Shown here piece after piece: positions 1 through 7,653 of a stretch of 27,930 nucleotides of DNA. Below the pieces are notes generated by a model. The model was given only the letters and a program-made list of their open reading frames with translations, ran no database searches and had not been told where the DNA came from. The stretch comes from Trueperaceae bacterium (GTDB lineage: Bacteria > Deinococcota > Deinococci > Deinococcales > Trueperaceae). A program made the position numbers and the translations under genes. Positions within the stretch are counted from its first letter, which is position 1. Each line of letters opens with the position of its first letter. Location of the stretch: the NCBI GenBank assembly GCA_003567075.1, contig PXAU01000347.1:1-27930 (forward strand), read 5' to 3'.

Positions 1-57
1 ATCGATGCGCATGGCCCGAAGCCTACCAGCGGAGCGGCAGGCGTGCCGGCGCGCTGC

Positions 58-63
58 TACACT
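58..63 (+). promoter_or_regulatory. -10 element of leaderless promoter, pgl
   Basis: TACACT lies 7 nt before the ATG at 71, with an upstream TGC that fits an extended -10. No SD is present. Transcription would start at or next to the ATG. I see no convincing -35. Confidence 0.55.
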
Positions 64-70
64 CGCTCTC

Positions 71-844
71 ATGGCACGGCCGACGCTCGAGGTGGTTGCT
101 GACGCCGATGCGCTGGCGAGCACGCTCGCCGCGCGCATCGTCGCCGCCTGCCACCATGCGGTGGCGGCGCGGGGTCGCTTCGTGCTCGTTCTCGCGGGCG
201 GCTCCACCCCGCTAGCCGCCTACCGCCACCTGGCCGAGCGGCACGACCTGCCCTGGGAGCGGGTGGTGGTGACCTGGGGCGACGAGCGCCTCGTGCCACG
301 CGATCATCCGGACCGCAACGAGCACGCCGCCCGCAAGGCGCTGCTCGATCACGTACCGATCCCCGCCGGGCAGGTGCTCGGTTGGCCTGAGGGCACCGAT
401 GGCGAGGCCGTTGCGGCCGCCCATGCCGAGCGCCTGCGACGGCAGTTGGGCGACCCACCGGTCTTCGACCTGGTGCTGCTCGGCCTGGGGGCCGACGCCC
501 ACACCGCCAGCCTCTTCCCCGGCAGCGGCGCGGCCGAGTCGCCTGGACTCGCGCTGGCCGTCCGCACGGCTGCCGCTGGCGAACGCGTCAGCCTGAGCGC
601 GACCGCCCTCGGCCGCGCCGACGAGGTGCTGGTAGCGGTGGCTGGACGCGACAAGCAGGGGGCCTTGGCCCGCACCCTGCGCGCCGAGGAGCCTCCCGAC
701 GCCCTGCCGCTGACGGCGCTGCGGCCACGCGGGCGCTTCACCATCCTGGCCGACGAGGCAGCGGCCGGAGCGCTCGCAGCGACGTCCGAGCGCGACGCCG
801 AGGCCGGCTCAGGCCCAGCGGATGGCGTGTCCGTCGAAGGGTGA
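71..844 (+). CDS. pgl: 6-phosphogluconolactonase
   Basis: Hydrolyses 6-phosphogluconolactone to 6-phosphogluconate in the oxidative pentose phosphate pathway; cytosolic, 257 aa, normal for the SugarP_isomerase/Pgl family. Recognisable in order: LAGGSTPLAAYRHLA near residue 42 (sugar-phosphate loop), WGDERLVPRDHPDRNEHAAR near 70, and LVLLGLGADAHTASLFPGS near 135 with the conserved GxGxDxHTASLFPG pattern. An upstream in-frame ATG at 5 would add 22 Arg/Ala-rich residues unlike the family. The ATG at 71 begins at the usual domain edge and sits 7 nt after a -10 hexamer, so I choose it. The last 36 bp overlap the convergent glgP 3' end. Placement beside glgP suggests glycogen-derived glucose phosphate also feeds this pathway (inference). 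Confidence 0.93.
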   Translation: MARPTLEVVADADALASTLAARIVAACHHAVAARGRFVLVLAGGSTPLAAYRHLAERHDLPWERVVVTWGDERLVPRDHPDRNEHAARKALLDHVPIPAGQVLGWPEGTDGEAVAAAHAERLRRQLGDPPVFDLVLLGLGADAHTASLFPGSGAAESPGLALAVRTAAAGERVSLSATALGRADEVLVAVAGRDKQGALARTLRAEEPPDALPLTALRPRGRFTILADEAAAGALAATSERDAEAGSGPADGVSVEG

Positions 845-3352
845 CGCCAAGGCGCGGTGCACGGCCATCACCCGCACGCCGTACGCCAAGCGACCGCTGA
901 TCTCGGGCTCGAAGCTGGCACGGTAGCGTTCGCCCCCGTCGGCAAGACGCTCCTCGAGCTGCATCTCGACGCGGTGCAGGCCGCGCTGCAGGCCGTCGCG
1001 CTCCAGCCCGTAGACGACCTCGACCACGAGGTCGGTGCCGGCCAGGCCGTGGGGGTAGAGGGTGGCCTCGAAGGTCACGCTGTCCCCCACCCCCAGCGCC
1101 GCATCGGGCACGGCCCGCGCGTGCAACTGGACCGTGGACCAGTGCTCCGCTACCTGCGCCCGCCACGCCGCCAGGTCGGCCGCCAGGCTGGGGTCCTGCG
1201 CGAACGCCTCGCCGCGCGCGGAGGCCGGCTGGTAGTACCGCTCGACGTAGTCGCGCACCATCCGCTGCGCGTTGAAGCGCGGCGTGACGGTGGCGATGGC
1301 GGCGGCGGCGCGACGCATCCAGGCCACGGGCACCCCGTCCTCGTCGCGAGCGTAGTAGGTCGGCACCACCTCGCGCTCGAGCAGGGCGTACAGCGCGTCG
1401 GCGTCCGCCGCATCGGCGCGTTCCTCGTCCTCGTACTCGCGCGGGGCGCCGATGGCCCAGCCGTTGCGCCCGTCGAAACCCTCGGGCCACCAGCCGTCGA
1501 GCACCGACACGTTCAGCACACCGTTCATGGCGGCCTTCTGACCCGACGTGCCCGACGCCTCCAGCGGCCGCCTGGGCGTGTTGAGCCAGACGTCGACGCC
1601 GCGCGTGAGCGAGCGCCCTATGGCCATGTCGTAGTCCTCGAGGAACAAGATCCGGCCGGCGAAGCGCGGGTCCTGCGACAGCCGGTGGATGGTGGCGATG
1701 AACGACTGGCCGGCCTCGTCGGCAGGGTGGGCCTTGCCCGCGAACACCAGCTGAACCGGTCGCTGCTCGTCGTTGAGCAAGGTCGCCAGCCGGTCGAGGT
1801 CGCGGAAGATGAGCGTCGCGCGCTTGTAGGTGGCGAAGCGCCGCGCGAAACCGATGGTGAGGGCGTCGGCGTCGAACAGCTGGCTGGTACCGCTCATGAC
1901 CGTGGGCGAGGCCTCGTAGCGGTCGAGCTGACGCAGCACGCGCCGGCGCAGGAAGCGCACGCTCTGGGCCTTCACGCGCTTCCGGACGAGCCACAGTTCG
2001 GCCGGATCGAGCGCCTCGGCGGCCCGCCACATCTCGGCATCGATCACGTGCTCGCGCCAGTCCGCCGGCAGCACCGTCGACAGCAAGGCCTGCAGTTGAC
2101 GCGATTGCCATGACTGGAGGTGGACGCCGTTCGTGACGTGCCCGATCGGCACTTCCTCGGTGGGCACCTCGGGCCAGAGGTCGGACCACATGCGCCGGCT
2201 CGTATCGCCGTGCAACTCAGCGACGCCGTTGCGCGCGCTGGTGAAGCGAAGCGCCAGCGCGGGCATCGAGAACACCGGGCCCCAGCCGTGATCGGCGCGC
2301 CCCAGGTCGAAGAACTCGTGCGGCCGGAGGCCCAGCGAAGCGTGGTAGGCACCGAAGGCCTGCCCCACCAGATCGAAGGGGAAGGCGTCGTTGCCGGCCG
2401 CCACCGGGGTGTGCACCGTGAACACGGTCGACGCCGCGACGACCTCTCTCGCCTGGGCGAAGGGCATGCCCTCCGCCACGAGCTCGCGGCAGCGCTCCAG
2501 CGCCATGAAGGCGCTGTGGCCCTCGTTCATGTGCCACGCGCTGGGCGCGATGCCCAGGGCCCGCAGCATGCGCACGCCACCGATGCCCAGGACGAGCTCC
2601 TGGGCGATGCGGGTACGCTGATCGCCACCGTACAGGCGCCGCAGCAGGCCCCTGTCGTCCGGATGGTTGGTCTCCACCTCGACGTCCAGAAGGTAGACCG
2701 ACACGCGGCCCACGTCGATGCGCCAGGCCTGCACCGCCACCTCGCGCCCGAACACGCTCAGGCCGACACGGACGCGCGCACCCGTCTCGTCGAGCACCGC
2801 CTGCATCGGCAACTCTTGCGGCAGCCGGCGCTCGTACACCGCCTCCTGACGCCCGTCGGCAGCGACGCGTTGGTGGAAGTACCCCTCGGGGTACCACAGG
2901 CCCACGCCGACGAGCGGGATGCCCAAGTTCGAGGCGGCCTTGGTGTGATCGCCCGCCAGCACGCCCAGGCCGCCGGAGTAGAGCGCCACCGCTTCGTGCC
3001 AACCGTACTCGGCGCAGAAGTAGGCGTAGCAGCGCCCAGCGTCCGCCTCGCGCAGGCTCGGGTCGCGCCAGGCGCCAGGGCCAACGTCGGCGTCGTAGCG
3101 CGCCATCACGGCGGCGTAGTCCTCGAGGTAGCGCTCGTCGTGCGCGACGGCATCGAGACGGTCCTGGTCGACGTCGCGCAGGAACACGACGGGGTTGTGG
3201 ACGGTCGACTCCCACAGATCGGGGTCGATCAGCCGGAACAGGTGGCGGGCGTCGGCGTCCCAGGTCCAGAACAGGCTGCTCACGAGCTCGTCCAGGCGCT
3301 CGATGGGCCCGGGAAGCTTGGGGGTCACGGTCATGCGACCGAGGATGTGCAT
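809..3352 (-). CDS. glgP: Alpha-glucan (glycogen/maltodextrin) phosphorylase, DUF3417 type
   Basis: Releases glucose-1-phosphate from alpha-1,4-glucans using PLP; 847 aa, the usual length of the bacterial/archaeal alpha-glucan phosphorylase family (GT35). The N-terminal ~110 residues match the DUF3417 cap (SSLFWTWDADARHLF, WESTVHNPVVFL). The core shows CAYFCAEYGWHEAVALYSGG-like substrate-site sequence (here YAYFCAEYGWHEAVALYSGG), HMNEGHSAFMALER, and EASGTSGQKAAMNGVLNVSV, whose Lys is in the usual PLP-site context. The ATG at 3352 follows a strong SD (GAGGAGG, about 3361-3367). It is divergent from the exported-protein gene at 3408 and converges on pgl with a 36 bp overlap. No frameshift or truncation is seen. 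Confidence 0.95.
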   Translation of the reverse strand: MHILGRMTVTPKLPGPIERLDELVSSLFWTWDADARHLFRLIDPDLWESTVHNPVVFLRDVDQDRLDAVAHDERYLEDYAAVMARYDADVGPGAWRDPSLREADAGRCYAYFCAEYGWHEAVALYSGGLGVLAGDHTKAASNLGIPLVGVGLWYPEGYFHQRVAADGRQEAVYERRLPQELPMQAVLDETGARVRVGLSVFGREVAVQAWRIDVGRVSVYLLDVEVETNHPDDRGLLRRLYGGDQRTRIAQELVLGIGGVRMLRALGIAPSAWHMNEGHSAFMALERCRELVAEGMPFAQAREVVAASTVFTVHTPVAAGNDAFPFDLVGQAFGAYHASLGLRPHEFFDLGRADHGWGPVFSMPALALRFTSARNGVAELHGDTSRRMWSDLWPEVPTEEVPIGHVTNGVHLQSWQSRQLQALLSTVLPADWREHVIDAEMWRAAEALDPAELWLVRKRVKAQSVRFLRRRVLRQLDRYEASPTVMSGTSQLFDADALTIGFARRFATYKRATLIFRDLDRLATLLNDEQRPVQLVFAGKAHPADEAGQSFIATIHRLSQDPRFAGRILFLEDYDMAIGRSLTRGVDVWLNTPRRPLEASGTSGQKAAMNGVLNVSVLDGWWPEGFDGRNGWAIGAPREYEDEERADAADADALYALLEREVVPTYYARDEDGVPVAWMRRAAAAIATVTPRFNAQRMVRDYVERYYQPASARGEAFAQDPSLAADLAAWRAQVAEHWSTVQLHARAVPDAALGVGDSVTFEATLYPHGLAGTDLVVEVVYGLERDGLQRGLHRVEMQLEERLADGGERYRASFEPEISGRLAYGVRVMAVHRALASPFDGHAIRWA

Positions 3353-3355
3353 GCG

Positions 3356-3387
3356 TAGGTCCTCCTCGTCTCGGTCGCCGATGCTAC
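3356..3387 (-). promoter_or_regulatory. glgP promoter -10 and Shine-Dalgarno
   Basis: On the minus strand, extended -10 TGGTAGCAT (hexamer 3382-3387) is followed by a short leader and an SD, GAGGAGG, about 8 nt before the ATG. Unlike most genes here, this transcript has a leader. The 11-mer TGGTAGCATCG recurs exactly upstream of cdaA at 23701-23711. Confidence 0.55.
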
Positions 3388-3394
3388 CACCAGG

Positions 3395-3400
3395 TAGGCT
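3395..3400 (+). promoter_or_regulatory. -10 element of leaderless promoter, exported protein gene
   Basis: TAGGCT, 7 nt before the GTG at 3408, with no SD. The same hexamer at the same spacing precedes the gene at 5834. The divergent glgP -10 begins only 8 bp away, so the two polymerases would compete for this site. Confidence 0.55.
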
Positions 3401-3407
3401 GGGGACC

Positions 3408-4526
3408 GTGACGCGTCACGCATCGGCCCACCGGCCGCAGGCGCCAGCCGCGGCCGCGCGCCTGGTCGTGACGGCCGTGGCGCTGCTGCTCTGCCTGAGC
3501 ACGACGACCGCCGCCGCGCAACGCGCCGCCCTGGCCCTGAGCGGTTCGGCTTCGGCGAGCAGCACCGACCCGGCGGCGACGCGACCGACGCTGTCCCTGA
3601 CCGCAGCGCTCAGCGGCTGGCGCGGTCCGGGCTTCGACGCCGACGCCTGGCTTCTGGCCGACGTCCACGCCAGCGCCGCCGATCCTTTCACCGACGTGCG
3701 CGCGCGCGTCGGTACGGGCGCCGCGCTGCGGTACGCCACCACCTTCGGTCCGCTCGGCACGGCGGTGCTGGAGGCCGGTGGGGCGTTGATCGGGCCCGAG
3801 CCCAGCGACGCCGCGCTGCTCGGACGCGCCTGGCTGGGCGCGCGCGGCACGCTCGGCGGCGTCGCGCTCGAGCTCGCTGCGGAAGCCGGCAACGCCGCCC
3901 CGCGCGAGGTCGCCCCGGGCCGTCCGGCACCGCCCGACGCCGGCGGCCGCGAGGCCCTTCGCAGCTTGGACGCGCTGCGCGCGGTCGCCGACGCCACGCC
4001 CGGCGCCTGGGACGCCGGCGCACGCCTGAACGCCGTCTACCGGCTCGATCGCGAGGTGCGCTTGTACCTGGACGGCGCGGCGCGGCTCGTGGCGGGGGAC
4101 GCGCACCTCTCCGGGCAGCTGGCGCTCCGGCGCGCCCGCCTCGCTGGCGACGTCGACGGTTGGCTCGGTCTGGACGCCTTGCGCTATCGTGGCGAGACGT
4201 CGCTGGCCGTCGGCGTGGGCGTGTTCCACGCGCCGCGCCGTGGCCCCACCTCGTGGCTGCGGCTCTGGCTGGGGAGCGGCGCCGAGGGCGTCCGCCCGGG
4301 CCTCGAGGCGCTGGCGCTGCGGCGTCTCGCGGCCGGCGAACTGCGGTTGCAGGCCAGTTGGCGCCCGTGGCTGGCGCCGCAGGCCTGGAGCGCCGAGGTC
4401 AGCTTCGATCAGGTCCTCGACACAGCGACGCTGCGCTTCACGTTGGGTGCGGCCGGCACGGCGGCCGGCGCAGCGCGGCTGCAGGCGGGCGTCCGCTGGG
4501 AGCATCCGCTGCCCGGCGCTCGCTGA
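3408..4526 (+). CDS. Secreted protein of unknown function, possible outer-membrane beta-barrel
   Basis: I do not recognise a family. The 372-aa product starts with a basic stretch, then a clear Sec signal peptide at about residues 17-38 (LVVTAVALLLCLSTTTAAAQ) with cleavage probably near AAAQ. The mature part has many short alternating polar/apolar strands near the C-terminus (LRLWLGSG, LRLQASWRPW, WSAEVSFDQ, TLRFTLGAAG, LQAGVRWEH), as in an outer-membrane barrel, but there is no C-terminal Phe. The open frame extends upstream to 3195 inside glgP; I choose the GTG at 3408 because it gives the signal peptide and lies 7 nt after TAGGCT. It converges on another exported protein gene with a 23 bp gap, which may point to a shared envelope role (inference). 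Confidence 0.72.
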   Translation: MTRHASAHRPQAPAAAARLVVTAVALLLCLSTTTAAAQRAALALSGSASASSTDPAATRPTLSLTAALSGWRGPGFDADAWLLADVHASAADPFTDVRARVGTGAALRYATTFGPLGTAVLEAGGALIGPEPSDAALLGRAWLGARGTLGGVALELAAEAGNAAPREVAPGRPAPPDAGGREALRSLDALRAVADATPGAWDAGARLNAVYRLDREVRLYLDGAARLVAGDAHLSGQLALRRARLAGDVDGWLGLDALRYRGETSLAVGVGVFHAPRRGPTSWLRLWLGSGAEGVRPGLEALALRRLAAGELRLQASWRPWLAPQAWSAEVSFDQVLDTATLRFTLGAAGTAAGAARLQAGVRWEHPLPGAR

Positions 4527-4549
4527 ACGCTCTCGCGCCGAGCGCTCGC

Positions 4550-5770
4550 TCAGGGCAGGAGCGGCGACAGCTCCATGGTGTCGAGGTCGAGCCGGTACAC
4601 GCCCGCTTCCGGCACGGCCCGCAACACCCGCTGGGTCCGTCCAGCACGCACGCGCTCCAACTCCACCAAGCCGACCTCGACGGGCGCGTAGCCGTCTCGT
4701 CGTAGCACGCCGTCGACCACCAGCAAGCCGTCGGCGTCGCGCGACCAGATCAGCAGCGTCGGCGCGCTCGGCACGAGCACGGCATCGACGCGGTGCACCC
4801 GGAAGTTGCGGACGCTCACGCTGAAGGAAACCGCTTCGAAGCCGGGCCGCTCAATACGCACCTCACGCACGCCCGGCAGCGACGTGAGGGTGATCGGTGT
4901 GGTACCCATCACGGCGCCGTCGAGCACCACGTCGGCGGGTGGCTGGCTCGTGACCCTGATGCTGCCGCCCGCGAGCTCGGTCAGCACCACGTGCACGAAG
5001 CGCGTGTCGTGGGAGCGGAGCTCGACCGTGCGCAGTTCAGGCAGGTAGCCCTCCTTGCGGACCTCGAGCTCGTAGCGACCAGGCCGCAACGCGAGCACGT
5101 CGAGCGAGCCGCTCACGCCGACCGGCACGCCATCGATGCGGACCTCGGCCATCCGCGGCTCGGTGGAGACGAACAGGGCGGCGTCTCCCGCGGGCAGGTC
5201 GACCGCCCCGGCCACGAAGTCCTGCACCAGCGCCGCCACCTCGCTCACGACGCGAGGCAGCGTCGCGTACGCCAGCGGCCGCGACACGACGTCGCTGCTT
5301 CGGCCCTGCGCCACGTCGACCACGAGCACGTTTACGGCGAACGGCTCGGCGGCGCTGCCGGGGCGTGCCACCAGCTCGCCCGAGAGCGCGTAGCGCGAAC
5401 GCTCCAGCTCGGCGACGAGGCGGGTGAACTCGACCTCGAGGCTGCCCGCGATGCCGGGGGTGATGAGCGGCGCGGCTAGGACCTCGAGACCGCGCTCCTC
5501 GAGCTCGCTGCGCAACAGATCGGCGAAGCTCGTCGCCAGCTCCTCGGGAACACCGGTGCGGGCCGGGAAGCTGGGCACCGCCACGCGCTCGCTCGCCCAG
5601 CCGACGCCCAGCGCCAACGCGAAGAGCAGCAGGACGAGGCGCGCGTGCCACGGGCGCGCGTGCCCCGGGCGGGCGCACCGCGTTCGGGCCCGGGGTCCGC
5701 GCCACGCTGTCGAGACCTGCCCCGCTGCCAGTAGGCACGGAGCGAAGGCCGCCAGGAGAGGCCGTCGCAT
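4550..5770 (-). CDS. Exported TolB-like/PEGA-domain protein
   Basis: A 406-aa surface or periplasmic protein. The N-terminus is unusual: a first hydrophobic run at residues 4-17, an Arg/Pro-rich stretch (22-43), then the main hydrophobic segment at 44-59 (RLVLLLFALALGVGWAS), which looks like the signal or anchor. Residues 62-190 (VAVPSFPARTG..., SFADLLRSELEERG) resemble the TolB/FlgO-like N-terminal domain. Two PEGA domains follow at about 198-265 (VRIDGVPVG, LRPGRYELEVRKEGY) and 268-334 (VVLDGAVMGTTPITL, LPGVREVRIERPGF). The last ~70 residues (LIWSRDADGLLVVDG) are unassigned. PEGA domains are common in bacterial surface proteins; the ligand is unknown. The frame stays open upstream to 6496 inside the next gene, but the ATG at 5770 is 8 nt after TATACT. 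Confidence 0.8.
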   Translation of the reverse strand: MRRPLLAAFAPCLLAAGQVSTAWRGPRARTRCARPGHARPWHARLVLLLFALALGVGWASERVAVPSFPARTGVPEELATSFADLLRSELEERGLEVLAAPLITPGIAGSLEVEFTRLVAELERSRYALSGELVARPGSAAEPFAVNVLVVDVAQGRSSDVVSRPLAYATLPRVVSEVAALVQDFVAGAVDLPAGDAALFVSTEPRMAEVRIDGVPVGVSGSLDVLALRPGRYELEVRKEGYLPELRTVELRSHDTRFVHVVLTELAGGSIRVTSQPPADVVLDGAVMGTTPITLTSLPGVREVRIERPGFEAVSFSVSVRNFRVHRVDAVLVPSAPTLLIWSRDADGLLVVDGVLRRDGYAPVEVGLVELERVRAGRTQRVLRAVPEAGVYRLDLDTMELSPLLP

Positions 5771-5778
5771 CGTCCGCC

Positions 5779-5784
5779 AGTATA
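5779..5784 (-). promoter_or_regulatory. -10 element of leaderless promoter, PEGA gene
   Basis: TATACT on the minus strand, 8 nt before the ATG at 5770, with no SD. It is the closest to TATAAT of the group. It is divergent from the promoter at 5821. Confidence 0.6.
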
Positions 5785-5820
5785 GCCGTGGCCGCCCCGC
5801 GTCAGGTCTCGGCCCGATGG

Positions 5821-5826
5821 TAGGCT
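5821..5826 (+). promoter_or_regulatory. -10 element of leaderless promoter, metallophosphoesterase-holB
   Basis: Extended -10 TGGTAGGCT with hexamer TAGGCT, 7 nt before the ATG at 5834. No SD. It probably drives both the phosphoesterase gene and holB. Confidence 0.6.
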
Positions 5827-5833
5827 GGCGACG

Positions 5834-6595
5834 ATGCGCCTCCTGGTCGTCAGCGACGTGCACGCCAACGCTCCGGCGTTCGAGGCGGTGCTGCGCGACG
5901 CCAGGCGGCGCGGCTTCGATCAGGCGCTGTTCCTCGGTGACCTGGTCGGCTACTACCCCTTCCCGAACGAGTGCGCTGCGCTGCTGCGCGAATTGGCGCC
6001 GGTGCACGGGCTCCTCGGCAACCACGATGCCTTGATGCTGGCGCTCTGCGACGGGGAGCAGGCGCTCGACCAGCGTGAGGACTCGCTGGTCGTCGAGGTC
6101 ATCGCCCGCCAGCTGCCGACGCTCGAGCCGGACACGCTCGCGCTGCTGCGGGAGCTGCGCGACGAGGCCGAGGGCGAAGGCTGGCAGGCGCGGCACGGCG
6201 CGTTCCGCAGCCGCTTCGAGTATCTGACCACCCTCGCCAACGCCCAGGGCAACCTCCCCTACCTGCGCGCCGACCTCGGCTTCGTGGGGCACACGCACGT
6301 GCCCAAAGTGTTCGCTTCTGTCGCCGGAGATGGCCAGGAGCTGTGGCGCACCGTCGCCTTTCGCCGTCCAGAAGGCCAGTACCGCGTCCCGCCCCGAGCG
6401 CGCGCCTTCCTCAACCCAGGGGCGGTCGGCCAACCTCGCGACGGCATCCCCGAGGCCTCGTACGCCCTCTACGACACGCAGCGCCAGACCTTCCACGTGC
6501 TGCGGGTGGCGTACGACCTCGGGCAGGTGCAGCGAGCGGTCGCCAGCGAGGGATACCCGGCGAGCCTCGGTGTCCGCCTCACGCTCGGCCGATGA
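5834..6595 (+). CDS. Calcineurin-like metallophosphoesterase
   Basis: A 253-aa soluble phosphodiesterase or phosphatase of the YfcE/MJ0936-like group. All metal-site motifs are present: SDVHAN (residues 7-12), GDLVGYYP (near 36), GNHD (near 62) and GHTHVP (near 157), then the typical NPGAVGQPRDG near 197. The substrate cannot be read from sequence; relatives act on cyclic nucleotides or phosphodiesters. The start is fixed by the leaderless promoter. The stop overlaps the holB start in ATGA, so the two are translationally coupled, but I see no functional link to DNA replication. It is complete, with motifs in normal order. Confidence 0.88.
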   Translation: MRLLVVSDVHANAPAFEAVLRDARRRGFDQALFLGDLVGYYPFPNECAALLRELAPVHGLLGNHDALMLALCDGEQALDQREDSLVVEVIARQLPTLEPDTLALLRELRDEAEGEGWQARHGAFRSRFEYLTTLANAQGNLPYLRADLGFVGHTHVPKVFASVAGDGQELWRTVAFRRPEGQYRVPPRARAFLNPGAVGQPRDGIPEASYALYDTQRQTFHVLRVAYDLGQVQRAVASEGYPASLGVRLTLGR

Positions 6596-7569
6596 GCGTG
6601 CCGCGCCCTCACGGGCAGGAGGAGGCCCTCGCCACGCTGCGCCGACTGGCCTCGAGCGCGGCCCGGACCTTCCTCTTCGCTGGCCCCGAGGGCGTAGGCC
6701 GGCGCCGTGCCGCGCGCTGGCTGGCGGCGTTGCTCAACTGCGCCGCCGGCGGTCCCGGAGCCGCCGGCGGTCCCGGAGGCGCCGAACCATGCGGCTCGTG
6801 CGCCGCCTGCCGCCTCTGGGACGACGTCGGCGACGGCCTGGTGTCGATCCGTGACTACCGCGAGGTGGCCGCCCCGGCCACGACCCGGGACGGTCGCCCG
6901 GCGCGCCACCGCCAGATCACCATCGACCAACTCGTACCCCGACGCGACGGCGACCCGGACCCGCTGGGGCCCTGGCTCGTCGCCCCGCCCAGCGGGCGCG
7001 TCCGCGTCGGGGTGATCGACGACGCGGACCAGCTCGGCGAGGCCGCCGCCAACGCCTTCCTGAAGACGCTGGAGGAGCCCCCGGAGCACGCCCGCATCGT
7101 GCTCGTCGCCCCGGGTCCTGACACGCTGCTCGCCACGGTGGCCTCGCGCTGCACGCTGGTGCGGTTCAAGCCGGTGATGCCAGACACCGCCACCCGCGAG
7201 CGCCTCGGGCTCCACCCGGCGCTACGGCTGGGCACGACCGCCGCGCTCCGCGCACCGCAACCGAACGAGGTGGCGGCACGCGCCGCCGTGGACGACCTCG
7301 TGGCCACGCTCGGGGACTCGTTGGCCACAACGTTCAGAGCGCTGCCTGCGCTCCAGGAGGCGTGGCTCCCGGGGGACGAGCTGGTGCCAGGCCTGCTGCG
7401 GGAGCGCGCGCGCTCCCGCGGGCCGGCTGCCTACCTGGCCTGCGACGCCGCGCTCGAAGCGGCGGAAGCGGCCAGCGCCGCGTACGCCCATCGGGGCCTG
7501 CTCCTGAAGCGCCTGGCGCTGGCCCTGCGCCACGCCTGGCGCGGCCCGCCCGAGCCACCGCTGCCGTGA
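6592..7569 (+). CDS. holB: DNA polymerase III clamp-loader delta-prime subunit
   Basis: A 325-aa AAA+ subunit that helps load the sliding clamp. The P-loop is degenerate, GPEGVGRR at residues 31-38, with Arg where an ATPase has Lys; delta' subunits typically do not hydrolyse ATP. A zinc module follows (C50, C67, C70, C73), then VGVIDDADQLGEAAANAFLK (139-158), LEEPP and the SRC motif at 185-187, which supplies the arginine finger in clamp loaders. The first zinc spacing is 16 residues against 8 in E. coli delta'. The extra loop includes an exact 18 bp tandem duplication. The ATG overlaps the upstream stop by 4 nt; in-frame upstream sequence belongs to the previous gene. It converges on a ricT-like gene, and in Firmicutes holB and yaaT are neighbours. 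Confidence 0.9.
   Translation: MSVPRPHGQEEALATLRRLASSAARTFLFAGPEGVGRRRAARWLAALLNCAAGGPGAAGGPGGAEPCGSCAACRLWDDVGDGLVSIRDYREVAAPATTRDGRPARHRQITIDQLVPRRDGDPDPLGPWLVAPPSGRVRVGVIDDADQLGEAAANAFLKTLEEPPEHARIVLVAPGPDTLLATVASRCTLVRFKPVMPDTATRERLGLHPALRLGTTAALRAPQPNEVAARAAVDDLVATLGDSLATTFRALPALQEAWLPGDELVPGLLRERARSRGPAAYLACDAALEAAEAASAAYAHRGLLLKRLALALRHAWRGPPEPPLP
6742..6777 (+). repeat. Exact 18 bp tandem duplication inside holB
   Basis: GCCGCCGGCGGTCCCGGA occurs twice without a gap (6742-6759, 6760-6777) and encodes AAGGPG twice, in the loop between the first and second zinc cysteines. The frame is kept. Confidence 0.95.
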
Positions 7570-7653
7570 GGGCGCCGCCATTGCTGCGAAACCGCCGCCG
7601 CGCGAACCCAGCTCACGCCGAGGCCGCGCGAACCGAGGGCGCGCCACGCGCGC
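7570..7653. other. Convergent intergenic gap with a 12 bp direct repeat
   Basis: 84 bp between the holB and ricT stop codons. GCCGCGCGAACC occurs at 7597-7608 and 7623-7634. I find no stem followed by a T-run, so no terminator is called. Confidence 0.5.

Noticed and set aside
5..70. Longer pgl start at ATG 5
   Set aside because: It adds Arg/Ala-rich residues outside the family and ignores the -10 hexamer at 58-63.
857..3358. Long plus-strand frames (418 and 412 codons) opposite glgP
   Set aside because: Antisense shadows typical of very GC-rich codon use; Arg/His/Gly-rich products with no domain, while the opposite strand encodes a complete phosphorylase.
4527..4549. Terminator between the two exported-protein genes
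   Set aside because: Only a small palindrome (CGAGCGCTCG) with no loop and no T-run.
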